A DNA stretch of 34,349 nucleotides, taken from Comamonadaceae bacterium. GTDB lineage: Bacteria; Pseudomonadota; Gammaproteobacteria; Burkholderiales; Burkholderiaceae_C. Both the position numbers and the translations under genes were made by a program. The stretch covers positions 1 through 34,349 of the forward strand of contig CANCLK010000031.1 in the NCBI GenBank assembly GCA_947378785.1, read 5' to 3'. Positions 16,573 through 25,251 of the stretch are shown in pieces (within the stretch, counting starts at the first letter, position 1; each line of letters opens with the position of its first letter). The notes under the pieces were generated by a model. That model had not been told where the DNA came from and did no database searches. It was given only the letters and a program-made list of their open reading frames with translations.

Positions 16573-17214
16573 TCAGCTCCCCGACCAAACCACGCCTTCG
16601 TCGTTCAGCAGAGCGTCCAGCGGCACATCGTGCGGCTCGGGCTCTAGGTCTGGCAGCCAACCGTGGCTGTAGCCGAGTCCGACGGTCACCGGCTTGGGTT
16701 GCAAGGTGGCCAACGTGCGGTCGTAAAAACCGCCGCCATAGCCCAATCTGAAGCCTCCAGGGCCATAACCGACGCAAGGAACAAACAACAAGGTCGGGAC
16801 GATCAACTCGGTGTCCTTGGGTTTCGGAATGCCGTAAGCGTCTTCTTCCATCGGGCAACCGGGGTACCAAGCATGAAACGTCAGTGTCTTGTGAACCTTG
16901 TCGACCACCGGCAGGCCGATCTTGCGGGGGGAGCGGTTGGCCAGACTTTCGGTCACGATGTGTGTGCCGCTATCAGGCGCCAGCGGCGTGTTGGATTCAA
17001 ACAGCTCGCCGAGCATGGCGTCTTCTTGCCAACGGTAGAGCGCGGGCAAGGGGTCAAATTCTCCTTTGATCGGCCAATACGCACCAATCACCGCATCCGG
17101 CCGACCCACCAACCAGATCCGCATGACCCGTTGTAACAAGTCGGCGCGCTGTAGGCGATCAGGCAGGTTCAAACGTTGTTCGATGAGGCGTTTCCGCGCA
17201 GTTAATTTGTCCAT
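16573..17214 (-). CDS. 5-formyltetrahydrofolate cyclo-ligase
   Basis: 213 residues. MTHFS-family enzyme that uses ATP to convert 5-formyl-THF to 5,10-methenyl-THF, salvaging a dead-end folate. N-terminal KLTARKRLIEQR carries the nucleotide-binding basic residues; VIGAYWPIKGEFDPLP and the C-terminal RLGYGGGFYDRTLA, the ATP/folate loop, are family signatures, as is VPCVGYGPGGFR. GGGAGA lies just before the ATG at 17214. It is divergent from the lytic transglycosylase with only 9 bp between start codons and convergent with the DUF6279 lipoprotein (15 bp gap). In E. coli the gene is ygfA/fau. Confidence 0.93.
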   Translation of the reverse strand: MDKLTARKRLIEQRLNLPDRLQRADLLQRVMRIWLVGRPDAVIGAYWPIKGEFDPLPALYRWQEDAMLGELFESNTPLAPDSGTHIVTESLANRSPRKIGLPVVDKVHKTLTFHAWYPGCPMEEDAYGIPKPKDTELIVPTLLFVPCVGYGPGGFRLGYGGGFYDRTLATLQPKPVTVGLGYSHGWLPDLEPEPHDVPLDALLNDEGVVWSGS

Positions 17215-17223
17215 AATCTCCCG

Positions 17224-19257
17224 ATGCTATCGAAATTTATTTACATCACGGCTTTGACGGCTGTTACAGGCTCTTTAATTGCACTGCCAGCGTTGGCACA
17301 AAGCACGCCAGCGGTGGTGTTAACGCGCGCGGACGACACTGTTTTGGAGATGGGCCAAGCTTTTAGACGCGGCGACAAATCCCGCTTGACTGCCTTGCTG
17401 CCGCAGGCGCGCGGCCACGCACTGGAGCCGTGGGCAGCGTATTGGGAGTTGAACAGTCGGTTGAACGAAGCCTTGCCCAGCGAAATCCAAGCTTTTTTGA
17501 CCCGTTACGCCGGTAGCTACCAGGAAGATCGTCTGCGTAACGACTGGCTGCTGCTGCTCGGCGAGCGCCGTGACTGGACCACCTTTGCGGCTGAGCATCC
17601 GCAGTTCCGCATGGGCGATGACCGCGATGTGCGTTGCTATGCTTGGTTGATTGAGCACGTTAAAAGCGGCCCGGACAGCACGGGCGCACTGGCCGACAAC
17701 GTGAAAAAAACCTGGTACGCCCAGCGCGATGCCGATGGCGGTTGCCGGGCTGCCGCGGAACGCCTGTTGGCCTCCAAACAACTGACGCCGCTGGACATCT
17801 GGCGCAAAGCCCGGCTGTCGATCGAAAACAACCGGCCGCGCCCAACCCGTGACGCCGTCGAGATGGTCTCGCCCGAGTCGATGCCCTTGTTGGCGATCAT
17901 TCAGGCCAGTCCGTCGCAATTTCTGATCGACAAAAAACTGGCGTTCACGAAGGTCCGCAAAGAACTCATCACGCTGGCGCTGGTCAAGCTGGCCGGCACA
18001 GACCCAGACGCTGCGGCCAAGTTTTTGGATCACAAATGGGGCTTTCAGCTGAGCACGGAAGAGCGCAACTGGGTCTGGGGCGTGATCGGCAAACAAAGCG
18101 CGATTCGTTTCAGCAGCCAGGGCTCGGACCCGTTGACGCATTTCAACAAGGTCTCGGCCGACAGCGACCTCACCGACGAGATGCTGGGCTGGAAAACCCG
18201 CGCAGCTTTGCGCGCCGGCAACCAGCCGCGTTGGCCGTTGGTGCTGAGCAGCATCAACGCCATGAGCAGCGATGCCCGCAAAGACCCGACCTGGATTTAT
18301 TGGAAAGCCCGTGCCTTGTTGGGCGCCTCATCCACACCGACACCACCGCAACGCGCTGAGGCGCTGGCGCTGTTCCAGTCGATTGCGTCAGTGCGCGGCT
18401 TTTATGAGCAGTTGGCGCTCGAAGAGTTGGGCCAACTCATCACTGTGCCGGCCAGCCCGGCGGCCTTGAGTACAGCAGAAAAAGAAGCCGCCCGCAGCAA
18501 CGCCAGTCTGCAGCGCGCGACACATGCCATTGCTATCGGCCTGCGCAGCGAAGGTGTGCGCGAATGGAACTACGCCACCAACTTGGCCCAAACCGGCGGT
18601 ATGGGTGAACGTGAACTGCTGGCAGCCGCGCAGCTGGCCTGTGACCGCGGCATCTGGGACCGCTGCATCAACACCAGCGAACGCACCCAAGGCGGCATGG
18701 ATTTCGCACAGCGTTTCCCGATGCCATTTCGTGACGCCGTCATCAAACGCAGTCGCGACATTGGCTTGGATCCGGCCTATGTGTACGGTTTGATACGCCA
18801 AGAGAGCCGCTTCATCATGGACGCGCGCTCGGGCGTTGGTGCCTCCGGTCTGATGCAGATCATGCCGGCCACCGCGCGCGAAACCGCGCGCTACATTGGC
18901 TTGGCCGGCTTCACGGCGAACAAACTCAACGACCGCGACACCAACATCACCATTGGCACGGCCTACCTGAAACGCGCGCTGGATGATTTTGGTGGTTCGA
19001 TGGCGATGGCTGCCGCTGCTTATAACGCGGGGCCCAGTCGGCCGCGCAACTGGCGCAACGGACCGCAACTCGAAGCCGCCATCTGGGCCGAGAACGTGCC
19101 CTTCAACGAAACCCGCGACTACGTCAAGAAGGTGTTGTCCAACACCACCAACTACGCCGCCGTGTTGACCGGCCAGCCGCAGTCGCTGAAGGCACGTTTG
19201 GGCATGATCGGCCCGCGTGATGCCAGTGCGCCGCCGGTCGACGACAAGATGCCTTAA
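17224..19257 (+). CDS. slt: Soluble lytic murein transglycosylase
   Basis: 677 residues. Signal peptide to about residue 25 (GSLIALPALA). A long superhelical alpha domain follows (residues about 30-490), and the C-terminal SLT/lysozyme-like domain has DPAYVYGLIRQESRF with catalytic Glu527, GVGASGLMQIMPATARETAR and AAAYNAGPSRPRNWR. It cleaves peptidoglycan glycan strands to 1,6-anhydro products in the periplasm. No ribosome site precedes the ATG; only 9 bp separate it from the divergent cyclo-ligase gene, so its promoter must lie within that gene. Ends 13 bp before the convergent FNR gene. Confidence 0.94.
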   Translation: MLSKFIYITALTAVTGSLIALPALAQSTPAVVLTRADDTVLEMGQAFRRGDKSRLTALLPQARGHALEPWAAYWELNSRLNEALPSEIQAFLTRYAGSYQEDRLRNDWLLLLGERRDWTTFAAEHPQFRMGDDRDVRCYAWLIEHVKSGPDSTGALADNVKKTWYAQRDADGGCRAAAERLLASKQLTPLDIWRKARLSIENNRPRPTRDAVEMVSPESMPLLAIIQASPSQFLIDKKLAFTKVRKELITLALVKLAGTDPDAAAKFLDHKWGFQLSTEERNWVWGVIGKQSAIRFSSQGSDPLTHFNKVSADSDLTDEMLGWKTRAALRAGNQPRWPLVLSSINAMSSDARKDPTWIYWKARALLGASSTPTPPQRAEALALFQSIASVRGFYEQLALEELGQLITVPASPAALSTAEKEAARSNASLQRATHAIAIGLRSEGVREWNYATNLAQTGGMGERELLAAAQLACDRGIWDRCINTSERTQGGMDFAQRFPMPFRDAVIKRSRDIGLDPAYVYGLIRQESRFIMDARSGVGASGLMQIMPATARETARYIGLAGFTANKLNDRDTNITIGTAYLKRALDDFGGSMAMAAAAYNAGPSRPRNWRNGPQLEAAIWAENVPFNETRDYVKKVLSNTTNYAAVLTGQPQSLKARLGMIGPRDASAPPVDDKMP

Positions 19258-19270
19258 GGGTGCCGACTTA

Positions 19271-20044
19271 TCACTGCTCGGCGAAGGCGCGCTCGATGAC
19301 GAAGTCGCCTTGGCGCACGGTGTTGCCTTCTTTGAATCCGCGCTCTTCGAGCATGCGCTTCAAATCTTTCAACATCCCCGGGCTGCCGCAAATCATGACG
19401 CGGTCTTCCACAGGGTTGAGGGCGGGCAAATTCAGGTCGGCCATCAGCTTGCCGCTCTCGATCAGATCGGTCACACGGCCGGTGTTGCGGTAGGCCTCGC
19501 GCGTGACGGTCGGGTAATACAGCAACTGCTTGGAGATCATCTCGCCCAGAAACTCATGCTGCGGCAACTCATTGACGATCAGGTCTTGATACGCCAACTC
19601 GTTGACTTGCCGCACACCATGCACCAGCACCACTTGCTCGAACTGCTCGTAAGTGGCCGGGTCGCGGATGATGCTCATGAAAGGCGCCAGACCCGTGCCC
19701 GTGGACAACAAATACAAGCGTTTACCGGGCAGCAGGTAGTCAATGAGCAAGGTGCCGGTCGGCTTACGGCCGACGATCACGGTGTCGCCCACTTGGATGT
19801 GTTGCAGCCGCGATGTCAGCGGGCCGTCTTGTACCTTGATGCTCAAGAACTCCAGGTGCTCGTCGTGATTCGGGCTGACGATGCTGTACGCGCGCAGCAG
19901 CGGTTTGTCATTGACGCGCAGGCCAATCATGGTGAAGTGGCCGTTGCTGAAGCGAAGCGACTGGTCGCGGGTCGTCGTGAAAGTGAACAGCGTGTCGGTC
20001 CAGTGGTGGACGGATAAAACCCGTTCTTCGTTGAAAGCGCTCAT
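19271..20044 (-). CDS. fpr: Ferredoxin/flavodoxin--NADP+ reductase
   Basis: 257 residues from ATG 20044, family length. FAD-binding RAYSIVSPNHDE (R-x-Y-S), the GPLTSRLQHIQVGD segment, the NADP site LYLLSTGTGLAPFMSIIRDP and the CGSPGML loop near the C-terminus mark a bacterial subclass I FNR, ending in VIERAFAEQ. It exchanges electrons between NADPH and ferredoxin or flavodoxin, often under oxidative stress. Monocistronic by position: convergent with slt (inverted GCCGA/TCGGC arms at 19262-19282 span the junction) and divergent from the ABC transporter genes. Confidence 0.93.
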   Translation of the reverse strand: MSAFNEERVLSVHHWTDTLFTFTTTRDQSLRFSNGHFTMIGLRVNDKPLLRAYSIVSPNHDEHLEFLSIKVQDGPLTSRLQHIQVGDTVIVGRKPTGTLLIDYLLPGKRLYLLSTGTGLAPFMSIIRDPATYEQFEQVVLVHGVRQVNELAYQDLIVNELPQHEFLGEMISKQLLYYPTVTREAYRNTGRVTDLIESGKLMADLNLPALNPVEDRVMICGSPGMLKDLKRMLEERGFKEGNTVRQGDFVIERAFAEQ

Positions 20045-20210
20045 GGTGTGTACGTGTGAAACTTGGATGAAAAGCAGAAAGCAAGAAGGCGCTATTGTCG
20101 GCGAAAGCCCAACCGCGCTTGTCTTGACAGGCAATAATGGTCCGCTCACGTGCGTGGGCGGCCACAAAGTCCACGAGAGCCCTTGATTTATCCGCAAGCA
20201 GGAAATTTTT

Positions 20211-21419
20211 ATGAAGATGCCACTCCCTACCGCACTGGGCGCGATAACGCTCTTGAGTCTTGTCACCTTGCTGGCACCAGCGCAGGCACAAAACGTCATC
20301 AAGATTGGCGAAATCAACAGCTACAAGGCCCAGCCAGCCTTCCTCGAACCCTACAAAAAGGGCATGGACTTGGCGATTGAAGAGATCAATGCCAGCGGTG
20401 GCATCAACGGCAAAAAGCTCGAACTCATCGTCCGTGACGACAACGCCAACCCGGGCGATGCCGTGCGGGCTGCCGAAGAACTGCTGTCGCGTGAAAAGGT
20501 CGACGTGCTGACCGGCTCCTTCCTGTCGCACATTGGCTTGGCCCTGACCGACTTCGCCAAACAAAAGAAAGTCTTCTTTCTGGCGTCTGAGCCCCTGACC
20601 GACAAAATCGTCTGGCAAAACGGCAACCGCTACACCTTCCGCCTGCGCACCTCCACCTACATGCAAGTCGCCATGCTGGTGCCCGAAGCCGCCGCGATGA
20701 AGAAAAAACGTTGGGCGATCGTCTACCCCAACTACGAATACGGTCAATCGGCGGCCGCCACTTTCAAGGAGTTGTTGAAAGCTGCGCAACCGGATGTAGA
20801 GTTTGTCGCAGAACAAGCGCCACCGCTGGGCAAGGTGGATGCCGGCAGCGTGGTGCAAGCCTTGGCCGATGCCAAACCGGACGCGATTTTCAACGTGCTG
20901 TTCGCCGCCGACCTCGCCAAGTTTGTGCGTGAAGGCAACACGCGTGGTCTGTTCAAAGGGCGTGAAGTGGTCAGCCTGTTGACGGGTGAGCCCGAGTACC
21001 TCGACCCGCTCAAAGAAGAAACGCCGAACGGCTGGATCGTCACCGGCTACCCTTGGTACGGCATTCAAACGCCTGAGCACAAAACCTTTTACAACGCCTA
21101 TAACAGCAAGTTCAAGGACTACCCGCGCCTCGGTTCAGTGATCGGTTACAGCGCCATCAAGTCGTTGGCAGCCGGCATGAAAAAAGCCAACGCCACCGAC
21201 ACTGAAAAACTCATCACAGCCTTCCGAGGTCTGTCGGTGGTGACGCCTTACGGCCCGATCACTTACCGCGCGCAAGACCACCAGTCGACCATGGGCGTCT
21301 ATGTCGGTCGCACCAAAAACGACAATGGCAAAGGCGTGATGGTCGACTACCGCTACCTCGACGGCGCCAAGTTCCAGCCCACTGACGCCGAGGTCAAGAA
21401 GCTGCGCGCAGCAGACTGA
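20211..21419 (+). CDS. Branched-chain amino acid-type ABC transporter substrate-binding protein
   Basis: 402 residues. Signal peptide to about residue 26 (TLLAPAQAQ); mature part starts VIKIGEINSYKAQPAFLEPY with KGMDLAIEEINASGGINGKK, the classic LivK/AmiC type I periplasmic-binding pattern; later TYMQVAMLVPEAAA and WAIVYPNYEYGQSAA. AGGA precedes the ATG by 8 nt. First gene of a four-gene transport operon. This family binds branched-chain amino acids, but also amides, urea and aromatic acids; the ligand cannot be read here. Confidence 0.92.
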   Translation: MKMPLPTALGAITLLSLVTLLAPAQAQNVIKIGEINSYKAQPAFLEPYKKGMDLAIEEINASGGINGKKLELIVRDDNANPGDAVRAAEELLSREKVDVLTGSFLSHIGLALTDFAKQKKVFFLASEPLTDKIVWQNGNRYTFRLRTSTYMQVAMLVPEAAAMKKKRWAIVYPNYEYGQSAAATFKELLKAAQPDVEFVAEQAPPLGKVDAGSVVQALADAKPDAIFNVLFAADLAKFVREGNTRGLFKGREVVSLLTGEPEYLDPLKEETPNGWIVTGYPWYGIQTPEHKTFYNAYNSKFKDYPRLGSVIGYSAIKSLAAGMKKANATDTEKLITAFRGLSVVTPYGPITYRAQDHQSTMGVYVGRTKNDNGKGVMVDYRYLDGAKFQPTDAEVKKLRAAD

Positions 21420-21435
21420 TGGGTTTGAGCCAGCC

Positions 21436-23334
21436 ATGAGTTTTTCTGGCTTTGTCGTCCAGCTGCTGAATGGCTTGGCTGGCGCCTCATCGCTGTTTTT
21501 GGTCGCCGCCGGGCTGTCGCTGATTTTTGGCGTCACCCGCATCGTCAATTTCGCGCACGGCTCGTTCTTCATGGTCGGCATCTACGTGGCGTACTCACTG
21601 GTGGGGGCGCTGGGCACCAGTGTCGGCTTCTGGCCGTCACTGCTGTTGGCGGCACTGGCGGTGGCCTTGTTGGGTGCGCTGGTTGAAGTGCTGCTGCTCC
21701 GCCGGATTTACCGCGCACCCGAGCTCTTTCAGTTGCTGGCGACCTTCGCGCTCGGGTTGGTGATCAAAGACGGCGTGCTGTGCTTGTGGGGTGCCGAAGA
21801 ATTGCTCGGCCCACGCGCCCCTGGCCTGACAGGTTCGGTGTTGATTTTGGGACGGCAGTTTCCGACTTACGATATTTTTCTGATGGTTGCGGGCCCCGTG
21901 GTGCTGGGTTTGCTGTGGTTGCTCTTGACCAAGACGCGCTTTGGCACCTTGGTGCGGGCCGCGACGCAAGACCGTGAGATGGTCAGTGCGCTGGGTGTGA
22001 ACCAGGCTTGGTTGTTCACGGCAGTTTTTGCTTTGGGCGCTTTTCTGGCCGGTCTCGGTGGGGCGCTGCAACTGCCACGCGAGTCCGCGAATCTTGAGAT
22101 GGACCTGAACATCATCGGCGCCGCCTTTGTGGTGGTGGTGGTCGGTGGCATGGGCTCGGTTCCTGGCGCTTATGTGGCGGCGCTGTTGATTGCGCAGCTC
22201 AAGGCGATGTGCATTTGGCTCGGTCTGGTGGAGATCGCCGGCATCAGCATTTCATTCTCAAAGCTCACGCTGGTGGTTGAGTTTTTGGTGATGGCGGTGG
22301 TCTTGGTGGCCCGCCCTTGGGGACTCTTCGGCCGGCCGCAATCACCGAGCCGGCACGCGGCTGCCACCGAGCAACCCCTCAGGCCGCCAGACCGTCTTTA
22401 CACCTATGGCGGTGCCGGCTTACTGGCGCTGCTGGTGTTGATGCCGGTGCTGACAGCCCAGTCGCCTTACGTGACGATTTTGTTGATCGACTTGTTGGTC
22501 GCGGTGTTGTTTGCGGCCAGCCTGCACTTCATCATGGGGCCGGCCGGCATGCATTCGTTTGGCCATGCCGCTTACTTTGGCTTGGGCGCTTACGGTGCGG
22601 CCTTGCTGGTGCGCAGCCTTCATCTGCCGATGGAAGTGGCGCTGATCGTGGCGCCGGCCATGGCTGCATTGGGCGCTTTGGTCTACGGTTGGTTTTGCGT
22701 CCGCTTATCGGGGGTTTACTTGGCCATGCTGACGCTGGCTTTTGCGCAAATCACTTGGGCCATCTGCTACCAGTGGGACAGCGTCACCGGTGGCAGCAAC
22801 GGCCTGACCGGCGTCTGGCCGTCAGAGTGGCTGGCCGACAAAAAAATGTATTACTACCTGACGCTGACGCTGGTCGCCGGTGCGGTGCTGTTGATGCACC
22901 GCATGCTGTATTCGCCCTTTGGCTACGCCATGCGTGCCGCACGTGATTCCGTGTTGCGTTCAGACGCCATCGGCATGGACGTCAAGCGTTTGCAGTGGGT
23001 GGCGTTTGTCTTGGCTGGCACGTTGGCCGGTTTGGCTGGCGCGCTGTACGCATTTTCCAAAGGCAGCATTTCTCCGGAAAGTCTGTCGGTGGGCAAGTCG
23101 ATTGACGGTTTGGTGATGGTCTTGTTGGGCGGTGTGCAGACCTTGGTCGGGCCGATCGTTGGCGCGGTCACCTTCACTTGGCTGCACGACACCGTGGCGC
23201 GCAACACCGACTACTGGCGCGCAGTGCTGGGCGGCATTATTTTGCTGCTGGTGCTGCTGTTTCCGCAGGGCATTGTTGGCTTCTTCAGACAAATGCTGTT
23301 GCGCCTGCGTGGTGCCAAAGCAGGCTCGTCATGA
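21436..23334 (+). CDS. Fused LivH-LivM-type ABC permease
   Basis: 632 residues, about the sum of LivH (290-310) and LivM (320-350). The N-half begins GLAGASSLFLVAAGLSLIFG with TRIVNFAHGSFFMVG (LivH signature) and holds VVVVGGMGSVPGAYVAALL. After a linker near residues 295-320 (SPSRHAAATEQPLRPPDR) the second half has HFIMGPAGMHSFGHAAYFGL, GNGLTG-type loop SNGLTGVWP and LLGGVQTLVGPIVGA (LivM). Both transmembrane components of the inner-membrane channel are thus on one chain. It overlaps the next gene by ATGA. Confidence 0.93.
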   Translation: MSFSGFVVQLLNGLAGASSLFLVAAGLSLIFGVTRIVNFAHGSFFMVGIYVAYSLVGALGTSVGFWPSLLLAALAVALLGALVEVLLLRRIYRAPELFQLLATFALGLVIKDGVLCLWGAEELLGPRAPGLTGSVLILGRQFPTYDIFLMVAGPVVLGLLWLLLTKTRFGTLVRAATQDREMVSALGVNQAWLFTAVFALGAFLAGLGGALQLPRESANLEMDLNIIGAAFVVVVVGGMGSVPGAYVAALLIAQLKAMCIWLGLVEIAGISISFSKLTLVVEFLVMAVVLVARPWGLFGRPQSPSRHAAATEQPLRPPDRLYTYGGAGLLALLVLMPVLTAQSPYVTILLIDLLVAVLFAASLHFIMGPAGMHSFGHAAYFGLGAYGAALLVRSLHLPMEVALIVAPAMAALGALVYGWFCVRLSGVYLAMLTLAFAQITWAICYQWDSVTGGSNGLTGVWPSEWLADKKMYYYLTLTLVAGAVLLMHRMLYSPFGYAMRAARDSVLRSDAIGMDVKRLQWVAFVLAGTLAGLAGALYAFSKGSISPESLSVGKSIDGLVMVLLGGVQTLVGPIVGAVTFTWLHDTVARNTDYWRAVLGGIILLLVLLFPQGIVGFFRQMLLRLRGAKAGSS

Positions 23335-24092
23335 GCTTGCTCAAAGTCTCCGGCCTGGGTAAATCTTTTGGCGGCGTCAAAGCGGTCGACGGCATCAGCT
23401 TTGAGCTGGCCGCCGGCGAACTGCTGGCGATGATCGGCCCCAACGGCGCCGGCAAGTCGACCACCTTCAACATGGTCAACGGCCAGTTGCGGGCGGATGC
23501 GGGCTCGATTCAACTCGACGGCCAAGAACTCATCGGCTTGACGCCGCGGGAAATTTGGCGGCTCGGCGTCAGCCGGACCTTCCAGATTGCTGAAACCTTT
23601 TCGTCTTTGACCGTGGTCGAGAACGTGCAAATGGCCTTGTTGTCGGCAGACCGCCGGCTGTTCTCGATGTGGTGCCGCGCCGCCGATCACAAGCGCGACG
23701 AGGCCCTTGAACTACTGGACCAAGTCAGCATCAAGTCTCAGGCCGACCGGCCCTGCAGCGTGCTGGCCTATGGCGATGTGAAACGTGTCGAGCTGGCTAT
23801 GGCGATGGCTAACAAACCGAAGCTGCTGTTGATGGACGAGCCGACGGCGGGCATGGCCCCCAAAGAACGCCATGATTTGATGGCGCTGACCCAACAACTG
23901 GTGATCGACCGTGGCATGGCGGTGCTCTTCACCGAGCACAGCATGGACGTGGTGTTTGCCTATGCCGACCGCATGATCGTGCTGGCGCGCGGTCGGCTGA
24001 TAGCCGAAGGCAAACCGCTCGAGGTGCGTGACCATCCGCAAGTGCAAGAAGTCTATTTCGGCAGCGGCAAAACTTTCGAGGCCGCCGCATGA
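23331..24092 (+). CDS. livG: ABC transporter ATP-binding protein (LivG-like)
   Basis: 253 residues from ATG 23331, overlapping the permease stop (ATGA). Walker A GPNGAGKST, Q-loop region SRTFQIAETFSSLTVVENVQ, signature region CSVLAYGDVKRVELAMAMA, Walker B LLLMDEPTAGM and the H-loop in FTEHSMDVVF are present in order. The LAYG signature variant and GMAP after Walker B are typical of LivG. Energises the fused permease as one of two ATPases with the following LivF-like protein. Confidence 0.93.
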   Translation: MSLLKVSGLGKSFGGVKAVDGISFELAAGELLAMIGPNGAGKSTTFNMVNGQLRADAGSIQLDGQELIGLTPREIWRLGVSRTFQIAETFSSLTVVENVQMALLSADRRLFSMWCRAADHKRDEALELLDQVSIKSQADRPCSVLAYGDVKRVELAMAMANKPKLLLMDEPTAGMAPKERHDLMALTQQLVIDRGMAVLFTEHSMDVVFAYADRMIVLARGRLIAEGKPLEVRDHPQVQEVYFGSGKTFEAAA

Positions 24093-24826
24093 GCGCTGCC
24101 AACAACATACTGCTGCAGGCCAAGGGCTTGTGCGCTTGGTACGGCGCGGCCCAAATTTTGTATGACGTCGACCTCGAAGTGCGGCGTGGCGAAGTCGTGG
24201 CCCTGATGGGCCGCAACGGTGCCGGCAAATCAACGACGCTCAAAACACTGATCGGCATGCTCGACAAAAGGCGTGGTGACGTGTCCTTTTTAGGTACCGA
24301 TATCTCAACCAGCGAAACCCACCACGCGGCCCGCATGGGTTTGGGGTTTGTACCAGAAGACCGGCGCATTTTCACCGACCTGACGGTCATGGAAAACCTC
24401 GAAGTCGGACGTCAGCCGCCGCGTCACTGGCCCGATGGCAGTGCCGCGCCGGTGTGGACGCCCGAGCGTTTGTTTAAACTTTTCTCCAACCTGGGTGACA
24501 TGCCAAACCGACTGGGCGGTCGCATGAGCGGTGGCGAGCAGCAGATGCTGACGGTGGCGCGCAGCTTGATGGGCAACCCCTTCCTCTTGCTGCTCGATGA
24601 GCCGTCTGAAGGCGTCGCGCCCGTCATCGTTGAACAAATGGCGCAGATGATTCTGGCGCTCAAGGCCGAGGGCGTGAGCATCTTGCTGTCAGAGCAAAAC
24701 ATGCACTTCGCTAAGCTCGTGTCAGACCGCGCCTATGTGCTCGAAAAAGGCCAAGTCTGCTTTGAAGGGTCCATGGCTGAGCTGTCAGCCAACGAAGAAG
24801 TTCGGCGCAATAACATCGGCGTTTGA
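24089..24826 (+). CDS. livF: ABC transporter ATP-binding protein (LivF-like)
   Basis: 245 residues; start overlaps the livG-like stop (ATGA). LCAWYGAAQILYDVDLEVRR, Walker A MGRNGAGKST, GLGFVPEDRRIFTDLTVMEN (the LivF-specific VPE-R-IF pattern), signature MSGGEQQMLTVARSL, Walker B LLLLDEPSEGVAP and a SEQNMHF H-loop variant (Gln-Asn where His is common, usual for LivF). Last gene of the transporter operon; immediately followed by the first hairpin repeat cluster. Confidence 0.94.
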   Translation: MSAANNILLQAKGLCAWYGAAQILYDVDLEVRRGEVVALMGRNGAGKSTTLKTLIGMLDKRRGDVSFLGTDISTSETHHAARMGLGFVPEDRRIFTDLTVMENLEVGRQPPRHWPDGSAAPVWTPERLFKLFSNLGDMPNRLGGRMSGGEQQMLTVARSLMGNPFLLLLDEPSEGVAPVIVEQMAQMILALKAEGVSILLSEQNMHFAKLVSDRAYVLEKGQVCFEGSMAELSANEEVRRNNIGV

Positions 24827-24846
24827 GATTCGATTCAGCGCGAAGA

Positions 24847-25204
24847 TGGATCGCCACGACCTACGGTCTCGCGATGACGGGATTTTCGTCATCGCGAGCG
24901 CAGCGATCCGTCTTCAAGGTACGCGGCGATCCGTCATCGCGAGCGCAGCGCGGCGATCCACCCTCACTCCGTCATCGCGAGCGCAGCGCGGCGATCCACC
25001 CTCCCTCCGTCATCGCGAGCGCAGCGCGGCGATCCATGAATCCGAATTCGCAGACATGGGTTGCCGCGCTACGCTCGCAACGACGAGATCCGTTCTCTCG
25101 CAACGACGAGATCCGTTCTCTCGCAACGACGAAATCCGTCCTCACTCCGTCATCGCGAGCGCAGCGCGGCGATCCACCCTCACTCCGTCATCTCGCAACG
25201 ACGG
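24847..25204. repeat. Hairpin repeat cluster 1 (REP/BIME-like), with 38-bp and 23-bp tandem periods
   Basis: Fills most of the 425 bp between livF and the NDUFA9-like gene. Four full 29-bp direct copies start at 24932, 24970, 25008 and 25148, each beginning CGTC-ATCGC-GAGCG and ending AGCGCG-GCGAT-CCA; ATCGC and GCGAT are complementary stem arms. The first three are 38 bp apart, with 9-bp spacers CCCTCACTC/CCCTCCCTC. A truncated copy is at 24887, a degenerate inverted copy at 24847-24879, an inverted copy at 25057-25085, an incomplete copy at 25186-25204. A 23-bp unit is exactly duplicated at 25086-25108 and 25109-25131. No gene lies here; frames are open only because the repeat lacks stops. 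Confidence 0.93.
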
Positions 25205-25251
25205 AAATAGCCCCGCAACGAAGAGCCTCACCAAAAGGGCAAAATCACCCC

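Noticed and set aside
19262..19282. GCCGA/TCGGC inverted arms as an intrinsic terminator between slt and fpr
   Set aside because: Only 5-bp arms with an 11-nt loop that includes the fpr stop codon, and no T-tract; kept as a remark only.
20124..20152. Perfect TTGACA as -35 of the ABC transporter operon
   Set aside because: At 17 bp spacing the would-be -10 is CACGTG, with almost no match to TATAAT; no better hexamer at 16 or 18 bp.
24932..25204. CRISPR array (regular 29-bp repeats with short spacers)
   Set aside because: Spacers are only 9 bp and nearly identical, copies occur in both orientations, and no cas genes are present.
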